Source: Lingula anatina (Eukaryota > Brachiopoda > Lingulata > Lingulida > Lingulidae). Taken from it: 64,000 nt of DNA. The position numbers and the translations under genes are program-made. The stretch spans positions 273,472 to 337,471 of the forward strand of contig NW_019775437.1 in NCBI RefSeq assembly GCF_001039355.2, written 5' to 3'. A model generated the notes under the pieces. It did no database searches and was not told the origin of the DNA. It saw nothing but the letters and a program-made list of their open reading frames with translations. Numbering within the stretch: the first letter of the stretch is position 1; every line of letters starts with the position of its first letter. Shown here one piece after another: positions 22,933 through 33,600 of this stretch.

Positions 22933-25900
22933 CTAGAATACCCAGTATCTAAGAATGAGCAGGATTATTATGACAATAACGATAACTGCTCCTATCTTGG
23001 CATATGAGGACTTGAGGTTCAAGTAGTGGGCGTCTTTCTTGTACTTTTGTGACAGTGTGGAAAGATTGGCTGCTTTTGTGTCCAATGCTGAAATGAAATG
23101 AAATGAAATATTGTAATATAATGTAATATTGAGCAAATGTTTCTCTGAGAACAAAAGATATGCAGTTAGCCACCATGTTTGAGTGTCTTAGACTCTTACC
23201 AACCTGGCCACACTTGGTTTCAAAGGCCCCATTCAGAATAGGGGACTAACTAGTCCAAGGGTCAAATACGGCCGACCCACTTGAAAACTTCCCCATGGGA
23301 TATCTATTCAGTGTCTATTAGCGGATTAGACGGCAAGCTTTGTAGTGGGTCACCATATTTGACCCTCTGACTAGTTAGTCCCCTATTCTGAATGTGGCAA
23401 TAGTAGCATTTATGTCAAATACACAGATACATGCAAAATCCTCTTGTGCAAAACACTTGTGGCTTATATAAAATTGCATGTCTCATAACATCCATTACAT
23501 ATATGACCTAGTAAAATACAATAAAAGAGCATATATAAATATGATACTTAGTGTTGAAGATGCAGAAAAAAACAATGTAAGATTCCATTATATTTCAAAG
23601 GACTGGATCTTTGCACCTTTTTCCTTGTCAATGCTTGCAAAAAGTTCCCCCTCTATAACTTAGCATTCACCAATAAGCACTTGCATATAATTCCACATGG
23701 AAATCCCCATCATAATCATTAAAATTGTTCATACACAAAGCATTAATTTACCTGATAATGCTTCCCCTCTCTGTAATACATCATCAATGTTTTGCACCAT
23801 GATTCTTTGGACATCTTGTAGTTCTGTGTTGATATGTCCAAGGTTTCTTCTAGCTCTGGAGTCCATGTATGATTTTTTGGCCTTTTGAATATATGTATCT
23901 GAGAAAGACAGGAAACGATTCTATTATAAAATTATAAATGTTATATTCAAGAAATGAAAAAAGGTAGATGCTCACAAAAATATTGCCACATGTTACCTAC
24001 ATAACGTGAAATAAATTATCACTTTTTCATTTTTTTTCACAATTACTGTAAATTATGCCCTTCATTTTTTTTAAACAAAAGAATTTATTTCATCTTTCAC
24101 TTGTCATAATATTCTACAAATAAATGCTCAAACAAAAATGCATTACTAATTAATTAAATGTATTCCAGTAGCAAAGATATATCTATGCAGCGTTCTCTTT
24201 TATTAAAAAAAAAAATGACCAAGTCATTAACATCTTTCCCACTTTGAAAACTATAATATAAATGGCCATCCCAACAGTCCATTCATGAAATAAAACATTC
24301 TGTTCATTTTCATCTGAAAGTTGTATAACTCGACTAGACCTACCAAATTCAATAAAACTGTATGGCCTGGATACTGTTTGTATTTTTGTCCCATATTGCA
24401 TATTAAATTCTGTTTGTAAATCTTCTAGGTATGTGTATGCTAGTCTTTTGGAAAATGATTGTTCACACAGGACAAGGTAACACACCCCTCTCTCAATCAG
24501 GTAGCTGAAAAAAAGAAAAGATCTTCACTGCAGTACATCCACCTAAAATTTAATGCAGAATTTGTTAAATATCTTTTTAAGTAATTTAAATGATTATTAG
24601 TAACAGTAAACTAGAGACTGGACATGGAAACAAAAATTATTCACAGAATGTTCATATGTTATTGTAGATGTTTACCTGTGACAGTTTGATAAGTATTGTG
24701 TCTATGTACATTAAGTTGCATGGACACAATGTTGTGTTAAACTGCTGGTAGGCAAACTCATACGCCACACCCATGCACACACACATACGCACATGCATAT
24801 GAACATACTCAAAACACACACACACACACACACAGACGCCTACTTACTGGAAAACATAAGCACCAGCCTCCAAGCTACATCTGACTGGGGATTGTTCGTT
24901 GAGTTTCTTAAACAACTGTTTGGCTTTATTTTGATACTCCATCAACCCTCGACCAGACTGAAAGAAAATTGGGAAAATCAAATCAAAAAATAACATTCAC
25001 TAAAATGTTTTTGCAGTGTTTTATTATAATTATGATAGTTCAAAGAATATGAAAAAGTTTATTTATTAATGTGATTCTTATTGTTAATTTGGTTGAGGTG
25101 GGGAACTCTAACATTTAAGTTACTAGTACATCTTTTCTACTTGTGATTCTTCATTTTTTTGGTTAACTTCTAGTAATGTAGCCTTGGCTACCATCAACTG
25201 TTGAATTCAATGATTTCAGTAATGCATGCAAAATGAACATAATACTGTGAGGATGTTCCCATTCCAGATGATATAATTTACTGGTACCAAATTAGCTGTT
25301 CCCATTTGACCATTGCAAAAAAAAAAGGGAAAGGGGGGGGGGGAGGGCTTGCAATCTATCATTTCCCATGGATAAGGTTTAATCAGTGCCTTTTCCTATG
25401 GGTACATTTTCCCCCCAAGTACTCATTTCCGCCTAATAATTTTCCAAACTGTCTGTTCCCATTGGCATCACACCATATGCACCCCCGTTATCATTTATGA
25501 GTCCTTACCAGTAATTTAGTTGCTAGTGGTATGTTTAAATAATATCTGTTATCACCATAACTTAAACATTCTGGTGTATAGAATTATCAGACTGGACTGT
25601 CAGCTTTTGCATGTTAATCTATCTAATCATAATGATTTGGTATCTTAATTTCAAGTTGGAAAGTCAAGAGTCAATTTGTGTGAGAAACTCTAATAAATTT
25701 TCAAAAATCGTTGACACTAAAACTCACCATTACTCTGCCTTTTTCCAAGTGATAAATGTGCGTTCATATGAACGCCGAGTTTATCACGCAAGCATGATCT
25801 TTAACTTGGAGTTTACGATAATGTCATCCGAAGAAACTGGCCAACGTGGAACTTGAAGTTTGAACTCGTGAAATGTCCACGCTTACCTGTTCGTCTTCTT

Positions 25901-25961
25901 GCATTGACGCCGCTAAAGGTAGCCCGTCCACTAGACGTGCGATTAGTGTCATCAACACCAT
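22933..25961 (-). CDS. SEC22B: Vesicle-trafficking R-SNARE Sec22
   Basis: Five minus-strand exons join in phase: 25961-25887, 24957-24848, 24504-24344, 23898-23752, 23087-22933 (648 nt, 215 aa, the same length as human SEC22B). Sec22 is the R-SNARE of ER-Golgi COPII/COPI traffic. The N-terminal longin domain (residues 1-~120) starts with [17 protein letters not shown] and contains GVCYLVLCE and SRPYSFIEF. The SNARE helix (~133-190) carries the zero-layer Arg in [11 protein letters not shown] single membrane anchor (~192-213, [19 protein letters not shown]) ends the protein, as in tail-anchored SNAREs. Exon 1 ends with MQEDEQ, as in animal orthologues. Its 5' end faces SEC16, suggesting a shared promoter. 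Intron 4 holds a MITE (23225-23398). No truncation or missing residues were seen. Confidence 0.97.
23225..23398. mobile_element. MITE family A, member 2, SEC22B intron 4
   Basis: Terminal inverted repeats of about 30 bp: left 23225-23255 starts GGCCCCATTCAGAATAGGGG, and right 23369-23398 ends CCCCTATTCTGAATGTGGC. The arms also contain the self-complementary ACTAACTAGT/ACTAGTTAGT. The interior is about 85% alike by eye to 49832-50006 and non-coding. Confidence 0.85.
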
Positions 25962-26403
25962 GTTGTGTATGTGCTTATTTGATGCTACTTTTATCTGAAA
26001 TTTGATTAAATCTGGTCTCTCACAGTGACACAGTTAATTCAATAACACTGACGTGGCCAAATGTACGCAAGACAGGAACTATGACCTACTTCATACTTCC
26101 GGTATATTCGGCAAAGTTCGTAAGTAAGTTTTGATCAAAATTTTCTTGATTTATTGTTATTTAGTGCATCTATTTTATAAGTGCAGGGGTATATTATAAA
26201 TATGCCTTTTAATTATTATATATGCTTAGCTAAAAGTTGCTTAAATAAAACTAGGTCAATAAAAACGATTACCGAAAACACGTAGCATCGACTTCGGCAT
26301 TAAAATGGCCGACCTTACAGATGGTTCCGTGACAGGGGCATATTCGGCTCTTTTTCACAAAGAATAGGTGTTTGAGAATAAAAGGAGACATTGTTAACCC
26401 AAG
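25962..26403 (+). promoter_or_regulatory. Putative bidirectional SEC22B/SEC16 promoter and SEC16 5' UTR exon
   Basis: The stretch between the SEC22B start codon (minus strand) and a strong donor AAG|GTAGGT at 26403/26404 on the plus strand. It contains AAAATGGCCGACC at about 26303, resembling a YY1-type core promoter motif, and has more CG dinucleotides than flanking DNA. The donor would end a non-coding first exon of SEC16 that splices to the acceptor at 27771-27772, 11 bases before the SEC16 ATG. Transcription start sites are not determinable from sequence alone. Confidence 0.5.
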
Positions 26404-27783
26404 GTAGGTAGAATAGCTCGATGTAACAGCCACACTTTAGGAAACCTAATGTGATTACATGAAAATTAAGACATAATTCTTATTGAATCAAACAGCTGTG
26501 TATTGACTTCCTTCAGTTTTCTCACATAATGACATTGGCTTTTATAAATATTTTGATATCAAACTGAGAACTGTCTTTAAATTGACTTTGTTGAATTTGA
26601 AAATTTATGCTGAATCGATACAGTTCAACCAGATACTAGTCTTTGGTTAGACTGGGTTTTCTTTTTACGTTATGAACGTTAAATATGGAAGTAACTGTTT
26701 TACATGTCAGGTACATTACGATAAATATAGGTCTGCGTTCTATGTGTGATCTCTTGCGTGATAAGCCTGGGGTTAAATACAGGTGCATTTAAGTATGTTA
26801 TTACGATTCCAAAAAGACTGAGATATTCAAATACAGACTAAGTTAGAAAACCTTATGCAGTGATAGTCACTTAACTGATGTGTAACTTGTCGTACTGATG
26901 AGATGTTCATTTACAGCAATCTGAAAAAAGAGGAAAATTTCATTTGAAAATGGTCAAAACATGAATCAGGCCCACCAATTACTTATAAGTGATAACAAAT
27001 ATTTTATTACTAGGTACTATCAAGAACCATTTGCAGCCTGTGCAGATAGAAGAAAATACAATATTGAGTAAAGTGTAATAAGCCTACTTAGAGGTGAGTA
27101 AGTGGAAAGTTGAATTTTTACAGCATTTCACACATTTATCTGTTAAAAGTGATAGTGAAATTGTGGAATCTTTTATGACTTTAAATAGTGTCCTCATTAT
27201 TGCTAAATCTTTTTTTACCCATAGATTGAGTTGCTCACAAATTTGTATCGTGTTTTCTATTTTCATAGAGCAATTGTAAATTTTGTGTGGCAAACAAGCT
27301 TTTATGCATAAATTCTATAAGTTGTTAGGTTATTATATGATAAGAAATTGTGTCAGTGCACTAACAGTTTCAAATTATTTTGTCCAGATTTCATGACAGT
27401 AGTGTACAGGACAGATTCATTTTTTTTTTTGACAGTGAATCATTAATTTACTTAATATTCAAGAAAACCCATCATAACCTCTTTTCTGTACAAAATTTGT
27501 CTGATTGAAATGGATGCCTGATTGAAAATAGTTTGCAAGAAGCCATGAAGTAGGAGTGAAAGTTTTCAGCAAATTCAGGTTTCATTTCATTTGTTCATTT
27601 GACACTGTTTAGGATACACCATCAATTCATTGTTGGTTGATTTAAAAACTTACAAGTTTAATTTATGTCAGGGCATTTTTATGTACAAACATCACCTGCA
27701 TCTACCTTGCCCTTTCAGAGATAACAGGGTAAGTTGAAAACTGTTTGACTTTGTGTTTTGTTTATGTTACAGGTTTGTCCAAG

Positions 27784-30676
27784 ATGAGTCAAACACAGCC
27801 GTGGCAGGTTCCCGGGTTTGACCCTGCTGCCAGCGGCAAGGTGCAGATGTTCAACCCAGCCCAGTTTGACAATATTCATCAACAGCCACCATCACAACAA
27901 CATCAACAGCAGCCGCAGCAACAACAACAACACAATGAAAACAACCAACAACAACAACAATACCCAGCCACAGATGGGTTTCAACTCAACCCCAATGCAG
28001 CAAGCTTTAACAGCACTGGTTTTTCCCCCATGGACCCTGCAAACATGGCAGCCCCATATATTATGAATGGGGGCTATGATAACAACTGGGGACAGCAGAG
28101 CTGGGGAACGGACTCCTGGAACCAGTGGAGCCAGCCAGCCGGGCAGTATGGCTGGAATGGTGGGGATGGCAGTGGCTATGGGGGAACCCAGGGGGATTGG
28201 CAGAATCTCGAACCAGGGGACGAGTGGGCCACCCAGGGGAATGAGCAGTGGAATACCCTGGGGAATGAGGAATGGAATAGTAATACCCAGGGGAATGAAT
28301 GGAATACCCAGGGGAATGAGTGGAATGCCCATGGGAATGATGAGTGGAATACCCAAGGAAATGGTGGGTGGACACAGGATCAGTCTCAGCAGGATGGGGA
28401 ACAACTGACCAACCACGTCCAGTCTGGTCAGTTTTACTCCAGTGACCATGGGCAACATGTAGATGGACATGTGCCACAGAACACTGGGCAGCATGTTAAT
28501 CAGGAGGACACGGGGGAGCAGAAAGAACAACAGGAAGGTTACCATAGCAACACTGATTATGAACAGTTTCCAAGTTTAAATGTCGATGGTATTGATCAGG
28601 TGCCTGATCATGACAATTCGCAATCTGTGAAAAATAAAGAGGAAATACCTGTTACGTCAGATGTTTCTGGTGGTGATCCATCTGTCAACAATCAGTACCT
28701 TGCACCAGGCGGACAGACTGGTTTGGTGAGGAATTTATCAAACATAAGTGATTCTAGTCTCGTGACAGTGAACTTCTCCCGTCAGAATTCTGAGTATGAG
28801 AGGGATGATAGAGAAAAGCTAAGGGAGCAAGTGGCCACTTTATCCATTCAGGATACCCTAGGGGAGCACAGAGGTGATCCTGCTGGTGCACAGGTCTTTA
28901 ACCCTCATGCTCACTTCAGTAACCCCGATATGCAATCACACTCCCCCTTTGATGACCTGGTTCAAGGGCAAGGTCATCAGCAGGGTGAAGGTCAGGTCGG
29001 AGGTCAAATGGAAGTGAAGGTTGCACCAGGTCACAGTACGGAGAGCTCTTTTAACAAGCCACTTTTTGTTGTGGGGGGTTCTGCTGACACCTCGGCTCAC
29101 AACAGTGCCGCAGGGTCCCCTGCTCCTCCGGACGTTCACCCGGAACAGCAACAGCAGAATGCTCAGGTACATTCCCACCCTCAGCACATCCAACAACAAC
29201 CACCACCAGAGGGCAGTGGTGCACCAGTCCAAGACAGACCACCTTCAGACCACCAGCAGCATGGAAGACCTCCATCCTCTCAATCTGTTCATTCTAATGC
29301 CAGTGCACAGAGTGGAGATAGACTGCTCCACGGTCATGGAGAGGCTGCCTCTATTTCTACCACCACTGGTCAGAATACAGAAACTGTGAACCCTGCCAAA
29401 GATAATGTACACAGTCCTGGGGTAGACCTTAGTAGCCCACTGCCCCCTCCTCCTCCTATGGTGGGCAAAGGGGGAGAGAATCCTTACAGGAAAAGCCCTA
29501 TGAATGCACCAGTACCACCAGTGGAGACAACACAGTCGCATCAACCCAGTGTTGGCAGTGGAGATGGCGGCACCTCCCCTGAGGTCCATATGGATATATT
29601 TGCCAGCACGATTACGCCAAGAAAGGAGAGCCCATTCCAACCCCCGCTGAGGGCGCCCAAGATCCTCCCGTACCCGGAGGCACTACAGCACACAGATACC
29701 GCTGCTGGTAAGCCAGAGGTTTCTGAACATTCCAAGTCTGGTCATCCTGTGTCTGTGACCCAGGCGGACCTCCGGAGCGCAGATGCCCCTCCCCCTGGGA
29801 GTCCCCAGCGTAGGTTATCAACACAGAGACTACGAGACCATCACAACATGTCTCCTGCGACAACTCTATGGGAAAATCCAGCTCCACTGTCTCTGGTTGC
29901 TAATAATATACTTTTGGCTCCAGCAGCCTCAACTATAAGTCCGATGACAGTGGATCGGACTCCAGTTAAACCAGCTGGGCCTGCAGGAGTGCAGCCAACT
30001 TTACCAGCTGAAAGTCATTTGGGGATAGTCCCTCATCAAAGTGATAATTTCAGTGATACCTCCTCTCTGAAGTCTGAAGACGTCGAGGTCAGTAAGATTA
30101 CAGCTGCCCCAGGGGGAGAAACTGCCAAACCAACCCCAGTTAGCAAACCAACGCCAAGTCAGCCAAAACAAAATCCAGTCAATACCCCCAGTGCCAACCA
30201 GCCCCTTCCTCTTCCTCCTTCTCAACCTCCTCCTCCTCCTCAGCAACATGTGAATCAAAACCTGAGCCAAAAGACAGATGGCACGTCCATTTCAGGAAAA
30301 GAAAACGCCAAAGATGAAATCCAAGAGACGCCAAAACGTCCAGTAGAAGATCGCCAGAGAGGCAGTCGAGATCAGAGGTCCAATGAAGATACGGGTGGTG
30401 ACCGGGGCAGGAGAGATGACCGACCAGATGAAAGGAACTATAGAAGAGATGACGACAGACTAGACGACAGAGACAGAGTTAGACCAGGAGATAGAGACAG
30501 AGAGGAGGACAGGGATCGTAGAAAACCACGCTATGACAGATATGGTCGGCCGTACGATGACTATGACAGAGATCGAGACAGGTACAGACCCTCTAGTCGC
30601 CAGGGTTACGATGATGACAGATCTAGGGGGGAATATGATAGCTCGGCTGATCCCAGCCCCAGGGGGAGTAGACCTG
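27784..30676 (+). CDS. SEC16A: SEC16 exon 1: long disordered N-terminal region
   Basis: One 2.9-kb exon codes residues 1-964. It opens [19 protein letters not shown] and has FNP(A)QF, a Q/N-rich stretch (residues ~35-62), a repeated (E)WNTQGN peptide array (~145-196), prolines with PPPPP runs, and a C-terminal acidic/arginine-rich DR/DD segment (~855-950). No folded domain is evident, as expected for the N-terminus of Sec16, which binds the ER membrane and COPII partners by disordered segments. FNPAQF-like motifs recur at the far C-terminus (FNPASF) and in between (YNPGQF). Confidence 0.93.
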
Positions 30677-33600
30677 GTGAGTATGAAAGAATAAGTTGAG
30701 TGTGAAAAGTTTGTGTAAAGATTTGTAATGAGGTGAATCAAATGTGAAGAAGTAATATGCAGTTACTTGTAGCTTGTTTTGCCAATTGGTGAATAATTTC
30801 AAAGATGGTCAAACACTGTTGATTGCTTCATGTGGTTGTTGGTCGATTCAAGCTAGTCTAAAACTTGGGAGTTATGCAAAAGCAAGTTAGATAAATGATA
30901 TCATAGTAATTTATGTTTTATTTACCAGCTTGTCACCTACAAGGGGTGAAGTAAGTATTTAAACAAATCTTGTCTGATCAATAGGACAAAGAATTTGATT
31001 TTTTGCTCTCAAGAAAATGAACCCCATGACAAACCTGTCACCCCTAAAATTTTCAGAAGATCGTGATGGACCAAGATCCAGAAGTGATTATGATAGAGAT
31101 CGACCAAGATACAGAGATGATTACGACAGAGACAGGCCTCGATCAAGAACCGATTACGACAGGGATAGACCTCAATCTAGGACTGACTATGACAGAGATA
31201 GGCCTCGATCTAGGACTGATTATGATAGAGATCGACCACGATCCAGGGCCGATTATGATCGAGATAGACCAAGTTCTAGAACTGATTATGATAGAGATCG
31301 CCCCAGGTCTAGAAATGACTATGACAGAGATAGGGGAAGGTACCGACCTAGTTCAAGGAATGACGATGGGCGTAGGAGAGACAGGGATTACTATTCAGAC
31401 AGAAGAGATCCATACTATAGCGATCCGAGATATAGTAAAGGTAGGTTGACAACATAGAATATATGAAGAGGGAATGTTCTAATAGAAAAGTGTGATACCA
31501 CCTAAGACTTGTTGGGTCATTGATACTCATCATTTCCCTGTTGAAGATCGTTTGTAGGTATCACAATGTCAGAGCTTTTGATGGAAATTCATATGTGTAG
31601 TCTGTTGTACATGGTCATAAGTTTTAACTTTTCACTTTCTACACTATAGCTATACCTCACAATAATTTTTGTAACTCTGTGACCTGTCTCACTCAGTGTG
31701 TAATTATGAGAATTAACACTACTAATGTCTCAGTAATATTGTTGCCCCATGTGTGCCACAATTGGGGTCTTCCCCGGGCCCCATCTCAGCCCAGGTATGG
31801 AAACTATGCTGGCCTCCCCGAGAGGGGCTAGGAATGAGAGTTCCTCAGGCTTGCTTTTTAACAAAATCAGCTGCCATGTTCTAAAAGAAATGTGGAAGTA
31901 AATCTATGCAGGTGGTTGTGTTAAACAGTTTATTTACAATGAAGTTCAAATATCATTGTGATTTTTATATTATTGAGACACTGAAAAAAAGCACTAGCAT
32001 AATGGTAGTGATCAAAAATTTTGCAACAGATATTGCTGTGGAAAGCAGAGTTTCTCACTGTCCATTCTGTATTTCAGAATATTATGACTACTACAAGAAG
32101 TACTATGGCTATGGCAGTGCTGAGGACTATTACAATAGCTATTACTACGGCAGACAGAGGGACCCCTATAGCAAGGGGTATGCAGAGGAGATGAAGTTAC
32201 AGGGACAGCAGCCATATGATGACAGGTAGATCTCTCTCTCTCCTTCTCTCCCACTCTCTCCCTCCCTCTCGCCCTTTTATGCCTCTTGGACTACTTTGGC
32301 CAAATACTGTCTGTGGCAGGAGTTTAAAGAAAAAAAAACTTGGATAGAAATTTTGACTGATTGTATAATACTAATGAAGTCCTACCATATATTTATGCAA
32401 AAGTGAAGTTACTCCTTTCAAGGGATCAATAGGAAGTTGGGTAGAAAACTATGTTGACCAGCTTTAAAAATCCCTAATTTTTTTTCTTATCCAGAAAATA
32501 TAAAGAAATTTAATATGTATGTATTTCAGGTATAGAGATTACTATGCCAGGCAGTACAGTGGAAGCCAGCAGTATGGATACAACTATGACTATAGTGGGC
32601 GTGGCAGTCAGCCTGGCTCCAGGAGTCAAACTCCAGGAATGGAGTAAGTATTTTAAAAACAGTACTAATATTGTTAGGCAGTCAGTCTGGCTCCAGGAGT
32701 CAGATTCCAGGAATAGAGTTAGTGTGAAACAAGGCTCATATTACTGTGAATAGCATATTCATATATCAGTTTGGCGTAATGAAATCCTTGGATTGGATAT
32801 GTTAGTGCGTAGTACAATTTTTATTATTTAAAATCATGTATTGAATCCAAAATATTTAAACCTTATTTTCATTCAAATTTTTTGGGTGATTTGCAACCAG
32901 TTACAAATATAATCATACTTTTATCACACTTGTATTTCCCCAGAGATCCATATGCTGGTTACTACAGTGACCCTCACAACCAATCCTATGCAGACTACTA
33001 TAACCAGTATTACTATGGTGATACATCATACAGTCAGCAGTCACAGGCAGGAGCTGGCCAGGAGGGGCAGGGTAAGAGGAGTTCACATACACTACTGCTG
33101 TGTATAAACACGAGATTCCTTGAAACATGGGATTCCTTGAAATTGCTCTGACTTGTGGTGAAGTAGGTTTTTCATTGTATAATGATGGTGAAAATGGTAT
33201 TTTTTCCGAAGACTTCAGTTGTATTTGGTCCATTAGGCATTTGTATTTATCCTTAATTTACAGTTCTAATTGATGGGTAAGTCATGTGATTCAGGCTCTT
33301 TGATGAGTAATGTTATTACCCTCGCCATACAGGTCGTTTTTGCCTTTGTTGGTTTGTCAACCTTACCCAAAAAATTGTGCATGGATTTTGATTGAATTTT
33401 CAACAATATATAAGCGTCTCAAGGTACAGAATTAACAAACTAAGAATATGTTGTATTTTGGTGGTAAATGCTTAATTGATAAATTAATTGATAATGAGAA
33501 TTGAGCTGCATTGATGGTGGTCAGATCAGCTTTCCTAGTTAGCAATGTAAAACAGTAGGAGCATAGAACAGTGTAGTCATTTAACCAGTATGATATCTTT

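Noticed and set aside
27892-29887. Long open frames on the minus strand and in other frames inside SEC16 exon 1
   Set aside because: They are low-complexity products of the Q/N- and WNTQGN-repeat DNA. The 984-codon plus frame connects in phase to the conserved Sec16 core.
33340-33480. Intronic segment resembling dispersed invertebrate repeats (TTTGTTGGTTTGTCAACC, CATGGATTTTGATTGAATTTT)
   Set aside because: It looks like an old repeat fragment, but no second copy or end is visible in this window, so it was not called.
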